A stretch of 64,000 nt of DNA from Fimbriimonas planktonicus (GCA_965234685.1 OZ248539.1:248001-312000); one strand, 5' to 3'. Shown: positions 29,829 through 38,357, counted from the first letter of the stretch. The notes: generated by a model not told the origin, from the letters alone. Made by a program: numbers and translations.

Positions 29829-30462
29829 ACTTGCCCCATCCATTCTTTCCTTTCCGCTGATCGAGCTTGGACAAGCCGTGCCCATCATGGTGGAGAACGG
29901 AGCCGACTGGATCCACTTCGATGTGATGGATGGGCAGTTTGTGCCGCCAATCACTTTTGGAGACCAACTCGTTCGTGATCTTCGGCGGGTAACCCCGGCA
30001 AAGTTTGAGGTCCACCTCATGACGCTCACCCCGGAGCGGCAGTTCGACGCGTTCATTTCGGCAGGATGTAATCGGGTGATCTTCCACGCCGAAGCCACCG
30101 TTCACGCACATCGTTTGATTCAGCAAATCAAGGAAGCCGGGGCGGAAGCAGGGGTGGCGATTAATCCAGCCACACCGGTCGCGGTGCTGGAACCGATTCT
30201 TGCGGATATCGATCTGGCTTTGGTGATGACGGTTAACCCCGGCTGGGGAGGGCAAAAGCTCATCGCGTCAACTCTGGACAAGGTTCGCCAAATTCGCGCG
30301 CTTCGACCCGAAATGTCCATCGAAGTTGATGGCGGGATCGATGCTTTTACCGTCGCGGCGGCAAAGGAAGCGGGCGCCAACGTATTTGTGGTCGGTAGCC
30401 ACTTGGCCAAAGCGGATGATCTTGGTTGGGCGGTGCGCAACATCAAGGACCTCCTGGTTTGA
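29818..30462 (+). CDS. rpe: Ribulose-phosphate 3-epimerase
   Basis: This enzyme interconverts ribulose-5-phosphate and xylulose-5-phosphate in the pentose phosphate pathway. Motifs: LAPSILS near the N terminus, IHFDVMDGQFVPPITFG (metal and catalytic Asp), VHLM, MTVNPGWGGQ and the phosphate-binding VDGGI. At 214 residues the length is normal. ATG 29818 overlaps the pseudokinase stop region; the upstream AAGGAG at 29796-29801 is 16 bases away, and a TTG at 29803 would add five residues. Confidence 0.95.
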   Translation: MNGELAPSILSFPLIELGQAVPIMVENGADWIHFDVMDGQFVPPITFGDQLVRDLRRVTPAKFEVHLMTLTPERQFDAFISAGCNRVIFHAEATVHAHRLIQQIKEAGAEAGVAINPATPVAVLEPILADIDLALVMTVNPGWGGQKLIASTLDKVRQIRALRPEMSIEVDGGIDAFTVAAAKEAGANVFVVGSHLAKADDLGWAVRNIKDLLV

Positions 30463-30755
30463 AGCTGTTCACAGCGCTTTGCTTGGTACTTTGCTTCGCG
30501 GCGCTCGGGAGTTACCCTTGGACGGTTGGGAGCCCGCCCGAGAAGAGTGCGACAAGAGCCGTCAAGCAGGGCTACGTCAATCGGTCGATTATCCACCTCA
30601 GTACGGTCTGCCTTGCGCTTGTCGGGGCGGGCGTGGGTTCCGCACTGATTCTGCGAAAAGCTCGCGAGGAATATCGTGTCACCGCAAAGAAGAATTTGGA
30701 AGAACTGGTGCTAGAGGCGAATCGCCAACGAGAAAAGAACGATGCTGCCGGATGA
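30459..30755 (+). CDS. Small membrane protein with coiled-coil tail
   Basis: A 98-residue protein with an N-terminal hydrophobic segment (KLFTALCLVLCFAALGSY), a second helix (about residues 46-66) and a charged helical tail (REEYRVTAKKNLEELVLEAN). The TTG at 30459 overlaps the rpe stop and has AAGGA at 30445-30449, nine bases upstream; an in-frame TTG at 30426 lies inside rpe and looks unlikely. It overlaps ribD by 14 bases. No family recognised. Confidence 0.7.
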   Translation: MKLFTALCLVLCFAALGSYPWTVGSPPEKSATRAVKQGYVNRSIIHLSTVCLALVGAGVGSALILRKAREEYRVTAKKNLEELVLEANRQREKNDAAG

Positions 30756-31743
30756 TGTTCGATGGATGCGGAGAGCCATCGCGATCTCAAAGCGCGGGAT
30801 CACCGCGCCTAATCCCCACGTCGGTTGCGTGATTGTCCGAGATGGGGTGGTTCTTGGCGAAGGGTTTCACGATCTAGCCGGAGGGCCGCATGCCGAGGTC
30901 GCGGCGATTCGAAATGCAAAGGTCGACCTAAACGGCGCGACCGCGTACGTGACGCTGGAACCGTGCAATCACACCGGACGCACCGGGCCATGTACACAGG
31001 CGTTGTTGGCGTCTGGTGTCGCACGGGTCGTGGTTGCGGTGGCAGATCCAAATCCACGGGCCGCGGGTGGAGCGGAGACGCTACGTGAGGCTGGAGTAGA
31101 GGTTGTCGTCGGCTTGTTGGCGGAAGACGCCGCGGCCGCAAATGAGCAGTTTCTGTTCGCCCATCGGCATCGGCGGCCGATGATCACGGCAAAGGCAGCG
31201 ATTTCGCTGGATGGCCGCATCGCTCTTCCGAATGGTCAATCCCAGTGGATCACCGGCGAGGCGGCAAGACGCGATGGGCATCACCTCCGGGCCGAGTGTG
31301 GGGCGGTTCTGGTTGGGCGTGGAACAGTGGTGGCGGATGATCCAAGGCTGACCGTTCGCCTCAATCGGCGCGTGAATCAGCCGGTTCGAATCGTCCTTGA
31401 TCCGTCGCACAAGCTCACAGGTAACGAGCAGGTCTTCAGCGGTGAACCCGAGACTATTCATGTCACCGGCGAAATCGACCTACCCAAACTGGCAACGACA
31501 TGGTTCCAGAAGGGGCTCACCGGCGTCTTGGTCGAAGGTGGAGCGACGACGGTTCGGCATTTCCTCGCAGAAGACTTGGTAGATCGGCTTGTGCTCTACA
31601 TGGCTCCGAAGATTCTTGGCTCCGGAAAAGGCTGGGTGGAAGAGCTGATTCGAACGGACCTAAGCGAAACGACAGGTTGGCGCTTCGAAGACATGAAACG
31701 GCTTGGCGAGGATTTGCGCCTCAGCTATCGCCGCGAGCGGTAG
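30742..31743 (+). CDS. ribD: Bifunctional riboflavin biosynthesis deaminase/reductase RibD
   Basis: RibD performs deamination of the pyrimidine ring and NADPH-dependent reduction of the ribose chain in riboflavin synthesis. The N-terminal deaminase has HAEVAA (zinc ligand and catalytic Glu) and PCNHTGRTGPC (zinc ligands). The C-terminal reductase starts near AKAAISLDGRIAL and includes GRGTVVADDPRLTVR and VEGGATTVRHFL. At 333 residues it is slightly shorter than E. coli RibD (367). It overlaps the upstream small membrane protein gene by 14 bases. No other rib genes lie in this window. Confidence 0.95.
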   Translation: MLPDDVRWMRRAIAISKRGITAPNPHVGCVIVRDGVVLGEGFHDLAGGPHAEVAAIRNAKVDLNGATAYVTLEPCNHTGRTGPCTQALLASGVARVVVAVADPNPRAAGGAETLREAGVEVVVGLLAEDAAAANEQFLFAHRHRRPMITAKAAISLDGRIALPNGQSQWITGEAARRDGHHLRAECGAVLVGRGTVVADDPRLTVRLNRRVNQPVRIVLDPSHKLTGNEQVFSGEPETIHVTGEIDLPKLATTWFQKGLTGVLVEGGATTVRHFLAEDLVDRLVLYMAPKILGSGKGWVEELIRTDLSETTGWRFEDMKRLGEDLRLSYRRER

Positions 31744-31809
31744 TTCGAAAGGCCCCAAAATGGTAACTCGGCCTTCGTCCGCGCGTTCGATCCTGTACAA
31801 AAGAGCCGT

Positions 31810-32826
31810 GTGAAGAAGATGAAAGTTGTCAGCTCCCTCGCTATTGTTTCCGTGCTTGCCGCTTCTGCCGTTGCCCAACAGGGGCGCGGTTACATTCGGG
31901 AGAACACCGTTCTGCCGGTGATTCTGGAGCAAGATCTTCGACTTCGGGACGCAGAGGCAGGTGACCGCGTGACTGCTCGGCTGGAAGATGACCGATATCT
32001 GCCCAGCGGAACACGACTAGAAGGTGAAATCCTCGCTGCTCGCCAAGCCAATGGCGATCGTCCAGCGTATATCGAGTTTCGGTTTGATCGAATGGTGTTT
32101 CCGGACGGAAGAGATCAGAGAATCTCGGCGACTCCGGTGGCGTGGGACAAGCGGAACCTCTCGCAAGACCGTGATGGTCGGTTCATCGCGAAGAGTAACG
32201 ATAACCGCAGAAAGGAGAACAGCATTCTGGGTGGCGCCGTCGGCGGGCTGGTCCTTGGTGCGTTGATCAAAAAGCCAGGCGAGGGCCTCTTATTCGGAAC
32301 GCTCGCGGGCATTTTGGTCGCGGAAACCGGCAAGAAGAGCACCGGAGATCTGACATTGGCACGGGGCACGAAGATCGGAGCTTGGTTCTCCGAATCGTTC
32401 ACCGTTCAGGACTGGGACCGAAACCAGATCATCATCCAGGACGAGGACTACTACCGACGCGATCGCATCAATGAGCGAGAAATCTCGGTGGAATGCGACG
32501 ACCGAAGATTCCGGTACTCGCAATCCGAAGCTCCGTTCCGAGAAGGTGACCGGTACTTCCTGCCGCTACGGCGCACCGCAGAACAGCTTGATTTCGAAGT
32601 CGATCGAATCAGCGATGACGTGGTTTATATCCACGGCGAGAACGGCGTTCTTCGACTCACCGCCGGCTCGCGCGACATTCGCCTCAACGGCAAGCGCCGA
32701 ACCCTAAAGGACGCGGTTCAGCTTCGTGGAAAGGAGTGGTTCGTGCCGGCCGATGCCTTCGCCCTGATCTCACCAAAGGCGATTCGGATCAACGGCAAAG
32801 ACATTGACTCAGATCGAATCGGCTAA
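31810..32826 (+). CDS. Secreted glycine-zipper protein with possible copper amine oxidase N-like domain
   Basis: The 338-residue product begins with a signal peptide (cleavage near AVAQQ, residue about 23). Residues about 135-175 contain an Ala/Gly zipper (ILGGAVGGLVLGALI followed by GLLFGTLAGILVAETG) that could form a membrane-associated hairpin, as in 17-kDa-type antigens. Residues about 285-335 resemble the copper amine oxidase N-terminal stalk domain common on surface proteins (DIRLNGKRRTLKDAVQLRG, then WFVPADAF). The GTG at 31810 has only a weak ribosome site; ATG 31819 is possible. It appears to be a single gene, and a 15-base tandem repeat crosses its stop codon. Confidence 0.75.
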   Translation: MKKMKVVSSLAIVSVLAASAVAQQGRGYIRENTVLPVILEQDLRLRDAEAGDRVTARLEDDRYLPSGTRLEGEILAARQANGDRPAYIEFRFDRMVFPDGRDQRISATPVAWDKRNLSQDRDGRFIAKSNDNRRKENSILGGAVGGLVLGALIKKPGEGLLFGTLAGILVAETGKKSTGDLTLARGTKIGAWFSESFTVQDWDRNQIIIQDEDYYRRDRINEREISVECDDRRFRYSQSEAPFREGDRYFLPLRRTAEQLDFEVDRISDDVVYIHGENGVLRLTAGSRDIRLNGKRRTLKDAVQLRGKEWFVPADAFALISPKAIRINGKDIDSDRIG

Positions 32827-32866
32827 GATCGAATCGGCTCAGATCGAAACGGTTTAGATCGATAAG
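32809..32866. repeat. 15-bp tandem repeat across convergent gene ends
   Basis: Units at 32809-32823 (TCAGATCGAATCGGC), 32824-32838 (TAAGATCGAATCGGC), 32839-32853 (TCAGATCGAAACGGT) and a partial one from 32854 (TTAGATCGATAAG). The first unit is coding, the second supplies the stop codon of the glycine-zipper gene, and the fourth encodes the last residues and stop of pdxT on the other strand. Confidence 0.85.
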
Positions 32867-33432
32867 AACCACTGGTGCATGTGCCGGTCGTCGGTCAGCT
32901 CGGGATGGAATGACGTCCCGAGCAGATTTCCTTGACGCACGGCAATCACCTGGCCCTCGACTTCTGCAATCACGTTTACGCCCGGGCCGACTCGGGTCAC
33001 AATTGGCGCACGGATAAAGACCGCCATGATCGGCTTTGGGAGCCCGTTGACCTTGACCGGTGCCTCGAAGCTGTGGACTTGCGGGCCGAACGCGTTCCGC
33101 CGCACGGAAACGTCAAGAATCCCGAGGCTGAACTGATCGGGGCGTGACTCGATGTCCTTGGCCATCATGATCATCCCCATGCACGTGCCCCAGACGGGCA
33201 AGCCAGCGGCAACCTTTTCGATGAGGGCATCGGCCAGACCAAAACGCTGCATCAGTTGTCCGACGGTAGTGCTTTCTCCGCCAGGAATGATGACCCGGCC
33301 GCAGCCTTCGAGGTCCTCCGGAACTTTGACGTAGCGCGCGGTTGCTCCGCAAGCTTCCACGGCGTGTCGGTGCTTTTCGTAGTCACCCTGAATCGCGACG
33401 ATCCCGACGGTTTGATCGGGGAATTTGAACAT
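32854..33432 (-). CDS. pdxT: Pyridoxal 5'-phosphate synthase glutaminase subunit
   Basis: PdxT hydrolyses glutamine and channels ammonia to PdxS for PLP synthesis. The 192-residue class I amidotransferase has GGEST in the oxyanion region, the nucleophile Cys in WGTCMG, and the catalytic His/Glu pair in SFHPEL. Length is standard. The partner pdxS is not in the window. No Shine-Dalgarno precedes the ATG, but TATCCT (reverse strand, 33440-33445) lies 7 bases upstream, compatible with a leaderless transcript. It is divergent from the arginase gene. Confidence 0.95.
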   Translation of the reverse strand: MFKFPDQTVGIVAIQGDYEKHRHAVEACGATARYVKVPEDLEGCGRVIIPGGESTTVGQLMQRFGLADALIEKVAAGLPVWGTCMGMIMMAKDIESRPDQFSLGILDVSVRRNAFGPQVHSFEAPVKVNGLPKPIMAVFIRAPIVTRVGPGVNVIAEVEGQVIAVRQGNLLGTSFHPELTDDRHMHQWFLSI

Positions 33433-33439
33433 TAGAGAG

Positions 33440-33445
33440 AGGATA
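33440..33445 (-). promoter_or_regulatory. Candidate -10 element for leaderless pdxT
   Basis: On the reverse strand TATCCT ends 7 bases before the pdxT ATG, and the sequence between (CTCTCTA) offers no ribosome-binding site. No convincing -35 box is visible. Confidence 0.35.
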
Positions 33446-33476
33446 CTTGTTGTCCCGGTGCCGCGCCGGAGCGGAA

Positions 33477-34460
33477 ATGTACACTCGGCACGTGGTTGAC
33501 ATCATTGGCGCGCCGTTTGATCTTTGCGGAATGCGCTTAGGCAGTCGCCTTGGGCCCGCAGCAATTCGGCTTGCGGGACTCTCCGATGCCCTTTTGGGCT
33601 TAGGCTTGGCGGCACAAGATCTCGGCGACGTGGCCGTAGACTTGAACCCAACTTCGGGTCCGGGAATGCGCAGTTTTCAGCCCCTTTTGGAATGCATTCG
33701 ACTGTTGCGCGCAAAGGTCTCGGGCTCGATCGCGGCTGGACGCTTGCCGGTGGTTCTCGGCGGTGAGCACACTTTGGCGGTGGCGGGGGTTAGCGCTGCT
33801 TTGGAAGCTTACGGCGAAAACTTGGCGGTTCTGTGGATCGATGCCCATGCGGACGTCAACACGCCTGGTTCCAGCTCAACCGGCAACATTCATGGGATGC
33901 CCATTGCGGCGCTCTGGGGAACTCCCAGCGAAGCGGATAATGAAGTGGATGCCCAATGGCAGGAACTGCTTGATCTCCTCGGTCCGAAACGATTGCAGCC
34001 CACAAAAACGGCATGGTTTGGGCTTCGAGATGTGGATGTTTCCGAGCGGAACCGCATGCATGGCCTTCCGGTAACGATGCATGACGTCGACCGATATGGT
34101 GTGGATGCCTGCGTTGGCATGATCACGCGGTGGCTCGGCGACTTCCGGGGAAGCCACTTGTGGATTTCTTTCGATGTCGATGCGCTTGATCCGATTCTTG
34201 CTCCAGGCACGGGGACCGCGGTGCGCGGTGGTCTTACTTACCGAGAGGCGCATTTGCTAGCGGAACTCTTGCACGAAGCCTTGCGGGTGGCTCAGGTTCA
34301 ACTTGCTGGCGTCGACTTGGTGGAAACAAATCCGTTGGTGGACCGAAACAATGAAACCGCACAGGTGGCGGTGGAATGGATTGCCTCGCTATTTGGGAAA
34401 ACCATCCTCGGAAACGACCTTTTAGCGCACGAAGCTACGGCTCGGGTGGGCACGGTTTGA
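33477..34460 (+). CDS. rocF: Arginase
   Basis: Arginase hydrolyses arginine to ornithine and urea with a binuclear Mn centre. All metal-binding motifs are present: GGEHT, DAHADVNTP with SSTGNIHGMP, and SFDVDALDP followed by APGTGTAVRGGLTYREA, which favours true arginase over agmatinase. ATG 33477 has GGAG at 33468-33471; a TTG at 33447 would add ten residues with no support. The 327-residue length is slightly above the usual 300. It overlaps the kdsD start by 4 bases. Confidence 0.9.
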   Translation: MYTRHVVDIIGAPFDLCGMRLGSRLGPAAIRLAGLSDALLGLGLAAQDLGDVAVDLNPTSGPGMRSFQPLLECIRLLRAKVSGSIAAGRLPVVLGGEHTLAVAGVSAALEAYGENLAVLWIDAHADVNTPGSSSTGNIHGMPIAALWGTPSEADNEVDAQWQELLDLLGPKRLQPTKTAWFGLRDVDVSERNRMHGLPVTMHDVDRYGVDACVGMITRWLGDFRGSHLWISFDVDALDPILAPGTGTAVRGGLTYREAHLLAELLHEALRVAQVQLAGVDLVETNPLVDRNNETAQVAVEWIASLFGKTILGNDLLAHEATARVGTV

Positions 34461-35419
34461 GTTCCGTTTCGATCGGGCGAGACGTGCTGTTGCACCAAGC
34501 CCAGGCTTTGCTCCAGCTCGCAGACAAGCTGGACGACCGGTTTGACCTCGCGGTGCAGATGGTCCTCGAATGTCCAGGACGGGTCATCACCTGTGGGATC
34601 GGAAAATCGGGCCACATCGCGCGAAAGACCAGCGGAACATTGAGCAGCACGGGCACGCCGTCGCTCTTTCTTCACGCCGCTGAAGCAGTTCATGGGGACC
34701 TTGGGATGATCGCGCGTTCCGACGTTGTTCTGCTCTACAGCCACAGCGGCGAGACAGACGAGATCGTGCGGCTGTTTGCTCCGATTCGCGAGCTCGGGGC
34801 GAAGTCGATTTTGGTGACGGGGCGCGCCGATTCCAGTGCGGCTCGCTTGGCAGATTTAGTGCTTGTCACCCTCGTTAGCGAGGAGTCCTGTCCAAACAAC
34901 CTTGCTCCGACCACGAGCACTACGACGATGCTGGCATTGAGCGATGCCCTGGCGGTGGCAGTGATGGATCGCCGTGGTTTTGGCCGAGACGACTTTGCGC
35001 GGCTTCACCCGAGCGGTTCCCTTGGGAAGCGGTTGTTGTTGCGCGTGCGCGACGTGATGCGGCCGCGGAACGAGATTGCGGTCGTATCGCCAGAAGCAAC
35101 GAGCATGGAAGTCGTGAAGGCAATGACGTCCGCCGGGATGGGGGTGGCTTGCGTGATCGAGAACGATGCTTTGGTTGGCTTGATCAGCGAGGGGGACCTT
35201 CGGCGCTATCTGCTGAAGACTGGCAACATCGAAGGCGGAACGGCCAGCGAGATGGTGAACGGGATGCCGAGCACGATTGATATCGAAGTGCTGGCGATTG
35301 ACGCCCTTGAGGCGTTTCAGAACCATCCAAAGAGAATCGGCGAGATGCCTGTTCTTGAACACGGGAATCTCGCCGGAGTTTTGGTCCTGAAGGACCTTCT
35401 TCGAAGCGGAATCGTTTAG
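34457..35419 (+). CDS. kdsD: Arabinose-5-phosphate isomerase (KdsD/KpsF/GutQ family)
   Basis: This enzyme makes arabinose 5-phosphate for KDO in lipopolysaccharide. The 320-residue product has an N-terminal SIS domain with ITCGIGKSGHIARKTSGTLSSTGTPS and YSHSGETDEI, the family HPSGSLGKRL motif, and two C-terminal CBS domains (about residues 205-320). TTG 34457, overlapping the arginase stop, is chosen because the longer frame from 34376 has an implausible 27-residue prefix inside arginase. Length then matches the family (about 328). It suggests that the outer membrane carries KDO. The stop overlaps the convergent rpsR stop. Confidence 0.9.
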   Translation: MSSVSIGRDVLLHQAQALLQLADKLDDRFDLAVQMVLECPGRVITCGIGKSGHIARKTSGTLSSTGTPSLFLHAAEAVHGDLGMIARSDVVLLYSHSGETDEIVRLFAPIRELGAKSILVTGRADSSAARLADLVLVTLVSEESCPNNLAPTTSTTTMLALSDALAVAVMDRRGFGRDDFARLHPSGSLGKRLLLRVRDVMRPRNEIAVVSPEATSMEVVKAMTSAGMGVACVIENDALVGLISEGDLRRYLLKTGNIEGGTASEMVNGMPSTIDIEVLAIDALEAFQNHPKRIGEMPVLEHGNLAGVLVLKDLLRSGIV

Positions 35420-35841
35420 GCCGATTCGGTTGGCGTCGCTTCTTTTGCGGTCGACTCGACGGGGGAGTTTCCAGAATCCATTGGAGCCTGGTCGTCTCGT
35501 CGGGATCGTCGCATTGCTGGTCGGTCGTTGGTCATGTCGGTGACAATGAACGGCAACAGAGCCATTTCTCGAGCTCGTCGAATGGCGGTGGAAATCATTC
35601 GCTGCTGAGCGGCGGTGTTTCCGGACTGTCGGGCAGGAAGCATCTTGCCACGATCGTTGATGAACTTTCGGAGGATATTAACTTCCTTGTAGTCCACGGT
35701 TTCAATCTTGTTCAGCGTCAGGTAGCTCACCTTTCGCTTACGTTTGCCCTTTGGTCGCGCGTTCGGATCGGCATCTTTATCCATCCGAGGCAGCGCGGCT
35801 GCTAGTCCAGCAGCAGGTCCTTGCTTGATTTCTTCGCTCAT
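35416..35841 (-). CDS. rpsR: Ribosomal protein bS18 with terminal extensions
   Basis: bS18 binds 16S rRNA on the small-subunit platform. The core is clear: VDYKEVNILRKFINDRGKML, PARQSGNTAAQQRMIS and AIRRAREMALLPF. The 141-residue protein carries about 45 extra N-terminal residues, with a KGKRKRK basic patch, and about 35 extra C-terminal residues ending in an acidic Ser/Thr-rich tail; the E. coli protein has 75. ATG 35841 is preferred over an upstream TTG (35862). It stands alone, not in the usual rpsF-ssb-rpsR-rplI operon, and is convergent with kdsD. Confidence 0.92.
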   Translation of the reverse strand: MSEEIKQGPAAGLAAALPRMDKDADPNARPKGKRKRKVSYLTLNKIETVDYKEVNILRKFINDRGKMLPARQSGNTAAQQRMISTAIRRAREMALLPFIVTDMTNDRPAMRRSRRDDQAPMDSGNSPVESTAKEATPTESA

Positions 35842-35994
35842 GCTAAATCTACATTGAGCCAATTTGGCCCGTTAGAACCCAAGAGGATAGCATATTTGGG
35901 CACCCGGACTGCCAATGTTTCGCAGACCTTGCGTTTTGGTGCTCAGATGAGGCATCATTACCAATTGCGCCCTTAGGGGTGTTTGGAGCTGATG

Positions 35995-36309
35995 ATGTAC
36001 GCGATCGTAAAGACCGGAGGCAAGCAATACCGAGCCTCACAAGATGAAATTATCGTCGTCGACAAGATCGAGGGCGATGCTGGCACCGCCATTGAACTTA
36101 ATGACGTTCTCATGGTTGTAGACGGAAGTTCTACGACGTTGGGTGCGCCGTTCGTCAAGGGAGCTTCGGTGATGGTCGAAATCGTCAAGCAGACCAAAGC
36201 GCCTAAGATCAACGCTTTTAACTACAAACCGAAGAAGAACGAGCGCAAGCGCTGGGGACACCGCCAGCCGCTGACTCAGATCAAGGTTACAGGGATCGAG
36301 GTCAAGTAA
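35995..36309 (+). CDS. rplU: Ribosomal protein bL21
   Basis: bL21 binds 23S rRNA domain I of the large subunit. The 104-residue product begins MYAIVKTGGKQYR and ends with GHRQPLTQIKVTGIEV, both diagnostic. ATG 35995 has GGAG six bases upstream; the ATG immediately before it (35992) is too close. rpmA follows 3 bases after the stop, the usual pair. The 150-base region upstream contains no convincing leader structure. Confidence 0.97.
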   Translation: MYAIVKTGGKQYRASQDEIIVVDKIEGDAGTAIELNDVLMVVDGSSTTLGAPFVKGASVMVEIVKQTKAPKINAFNYKPKKNERKRWGHRQPLTQIKVTGIEVK

Positions 36310-36312
36310 TTC

Positions 36313-36570
36313 ATGGCACACAAGAAAGGACAAGGCTCCTCACGAAACGGTCGCGATTCTCATTCGCAGCGACTAGGGGTCAAGCGATTCGGCGGAGAAC
36401 TCGTTAAGGCGGGAACCATCATCATTCGACAGCGCGGAACCCAGTTCCACCCTGGTCCGAACGTTGGCATGGGCCGAGACCACACCATCTTTGCCCTCAT
36501 CGAAGGGTTCGTCACTTTTGAAGGACCTGAGAGCAAGCGACGCATCGCGGTTTACGCTCAGCAAAGCTAA
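36313..36570 (+). CDS. rpmA: Ribosomal protein bL27
   Basis: bL27 reaches into the peptidyl transferase centre. The 85-residue product starts MAHKKGQGSSRNGRDS and has RLGVKRFGGELVKAGTIIIRQRGT, with no extra cleavable N-terminal peptide of the Firmicute kind. It is cotranscribed with rplU and followed by a strong terminator. obg, often the next gene, is not here. Confidence 0.97.
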   Translation: MAHKKGQGSSRNGRDSHSQRLGVKRFGGELVKAGTIIIRQRGTQFHPGPNVGMGRDHTIFALIEGFVTFEGPESKRRIAVYAQQS

Positions 36571-36590
36571 AGAAAACATCATCAAGTTTG

Positions 36591-36626
36591 AAAGGCCCGG
36601 GAATCCGAGAGGAGTCCCGGGCCTTT
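36591..36626 (+). terminator. Intrinsic terminator after rplU-rpmA
   Basis: Twelve-base perfect arms, 36591-36602 (AAAGGCCCGGGA) and 36615-36626 (TCCCGGGCCTTT), with a 12-base loop, followed by a pyrimidine/T-rich tail. Confidence 0.9.
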
Positions 36627-36675
36627 CTGCTTATTTCCTTCATATTTGTCGTGTAGTATCATTCCTGCGTCGAGT

Positions 36676-37005
36676 ATGAAAAGTATGAAATCTCAGTCTG
36701 ATTCACCAATGTGTGATTTTGATGAGGCATTTTACGGAACCGCGACCCTAGGAGAACGAGGGCAATTGGTGATTCCGGCGGAAGCCAGAGCTACCATGGA
36801 CATGCAACCAGGGGACAAGATCCTGATCATGCGCCACCCCGTTCAGAAGGGTCTCGTGATGTTTAAGCTCAGTCACGCACGCCAGTTCCTTGAGGAGTTC
36901 AGCCGAACTTTGGATCAAATGGAACTGCAACAAGCGGCGAGCCCTTTGCCAGAGGACGCAACACATTCGGCACCCGCAGACGGGGCCGAGCAAGAAGGAA
37001 TATGA
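36676..37005 (+). CDS. AbrB/SpoVT-like DNA-binding regulator
   Basis: A small cytosolic protein of 109 residues. Residues about 18-60 match the swapped-hairpin AbrB fold: YGTATLGERGQLVIPAEAR, then MQPGDKILIMRHP. The C-terminal part is a probable helix plus an acidic Pro/Ala tail. Start ATG 36676 (MKSMKS) is chosen; an upstream TTG at 36646 lies close to the terminator. It overlaps the TolC-like gene region at its stop and so probably regulates the efflux operon behind it, perhaps including itself. That role is inferred from position. Confidence 0.85.
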   Translation: MKSMKSQSDSPMCDFDEAFYGTATLGERGQLVIPAEARATMDMQPGDKILIMRHPVQKGLVMFKLSHARQFLEEFSRTLDQMELQQAASPLPEDATHSAPADGAEQEGI

Positions 37006-37007
37006 GC

Positions 37008-38357
37008 ATGATCACGTCTAGCCTAATGGCTGTCGGCGCGCTCTTGAGCGCGCAATCGACCTCGACACTCAGCCTAGACCGAGCACTGGCGCTCGCCGAA
37101 GCCAACGCATTTGACGTTCTGATCCAGCGCACCACGGTGGAGTCCCAGCGGCAGCGGCTGATGCAAGCCAAGGCTGCGCTGAACCCACGCCTTGGTTTGA
37201 ACACCGTTTACACTCGATTCGACAAGGAAAACGTTGCGTCACTAGGGCCAGGGCAAAGCGTGGTGATTCAGCCATTGAACACCACGAATCTCACCGCGTC
37301 GCTGTCGTACGACATCGACATTGCTGGTTCGGCCCGCAAGCAAATCGATGCCCAGCGCCGAACCCTAACTGCACAAGAGTACGGCGTGCAGGCGATTCTG
37401 AACGAACTACGGCTGAGCGTGAAGTCGAGCTACGTCACCGTCTTGCGCGCACAGGGGCAGGTAAAGGTCGCGGAACAAGCTTTGGAACTTTCGAAAGCCC
37501 GCCGGGACCAAGCGAAGCGCCAGTTTGAAGCGGATTCTGCGGCAAGAGTTGACCTAACGCGATTCGAAGCGCAGGTTTCCCAAGCCGAAGCTGATTTGGT
37601 AAGCGCCAAGAACAATCTGGCGAATGCTAAGAATGGCCTCAATCAAGTGCTTTCGCGGGCCATCGAAACGGACTCGGAGTTGGAATCGCTGAGCGTGGAC
37701 GTGCCGACGTTGGCCGCCCCGGATGCGCTTGTGGACCTAGCCGTTAAGTCTCGACCCGATGTGAAGCGGTCGGAGGCTACGATCTTGGCGTTTAAGGACG
37801 TTCGGCGATCGGAAGAAACCGGCGACGATCCGACGCTGAACTTCAACATGAGCCACCAGCGGAACCTCAACGCTACTGGACTCAATCCGCGAACCTTCCA
37901 AACCATCAGCACTTTCACGCTGAGCATTCCGATCTTCGATCAGGGCATCACCCGATCTCGAGTCAAAGCGGCGCGACAGGATGAAGCTTCGGCAAAGATT
38001 CAGCTCGATCAGCTCAAGCTGAACGTTTCGCAGCAAGTGCGGAACGCGCTCAACGACTACAACACGGCATCTGCCCGCCTCAAGAACGGTCTCGATCAAG
38101 AGCGCCTTGCCGAAGAGGTCTATCGCATCTCCGTCGTCCGTCGAGACGCGGGAGAAGGGACTTACGTCGAGGTCGTGGACTCGATCAATCAACTCACCCA
38201 GGCCCGAAACAACGTTGTTAACTCGCGCTACGACACCCTCCTTGCCTACTTCCAACTGCAGCGAGCGATTGGAAAGGACCGGTTCGATGCAACCGAGGCA
38301 GCCACTCCCGCCCCGTTGTCTGGGCAAACCACTTTAGTTCGAGAGGAAAGTAAATGA
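37008..38357 (+). CDS. TolC-family outer membrane efflux protein
   Basis: This is the outer membrane channel of a tripartite pump. The 449-residue protein begins with a short signal segment, then LSLDRALALAEANAFDVLIQ, the usual first helix of the OEP family. It has two repeats of long alpha-helical coiled-coil sequence and ends near NNVVNSRYDTLLAYFQLQRAIG, the typical second-repeat close. ATG 37008 has AAGGAA seven bases upstream; ATG 37002 overlaps the regulator stop but is only two bases from that site. Its stop overlaps the start of the membrane-fusion gene. Confidence 0.92.
   Translation: MITSSLMAVGALLSAQSTSTLSLDRALALAEANAFDVLIQRTTVESQRQRLMQAKAALNPRLGLNTVYTRFDKENVASLGPGQSVVIQPLNTTNLTASLSYDIDIAGSARKQIDAQRRTLTAQEYGVQAILNELRLSVKSSYVTVLRAQGQVKVAEQALELSKARRDQAKRQFEADSAARVDLTRFEAQVSQAEADLVSAKNNLANAKNGLNQVLSRAIETDSELESLSVDVPTLAAPDALVDLAVKSRPDVKRSEATILAFKDVRRSEETGDDPTLNFNMSHQRNLNATGLNPRTFQTISTFTLSIPIFDQGITRSRVKAARQDEASAKIQLDQLKLNVSQQVRNALNDYNTASARLKNGLDQERLAEEVYRISVVRRDAGEGTYVEVVDSINQLTQARNNVVNSRYDTLLAYFQLQRAIGKDRFDATEAATPAPLSGQTTLVREESK

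Noticed and set aside
31746..31777. Imperfect inverted repeat CGAAAGGCC / GGCCTTCG after ribD
   Set aside because: A bulge is needed and no T-run follows, so it is too weak to call a terminator.
34376..34456. Longer kdsD start inside the arginase gene
   Set aside because: It adds a 27-residue prefix unlike the family; TTG 34457 at the arginase stop gives the standard length.
35842..35994. Possible leader or riboregulator between rpsR and rplU
   Set aside because: The 150-base divergent region has no stable hairpin or recognisable bL21 leader motif; TATCCT on the reverse strand is 46 bases from rpsR and has no clear -35.
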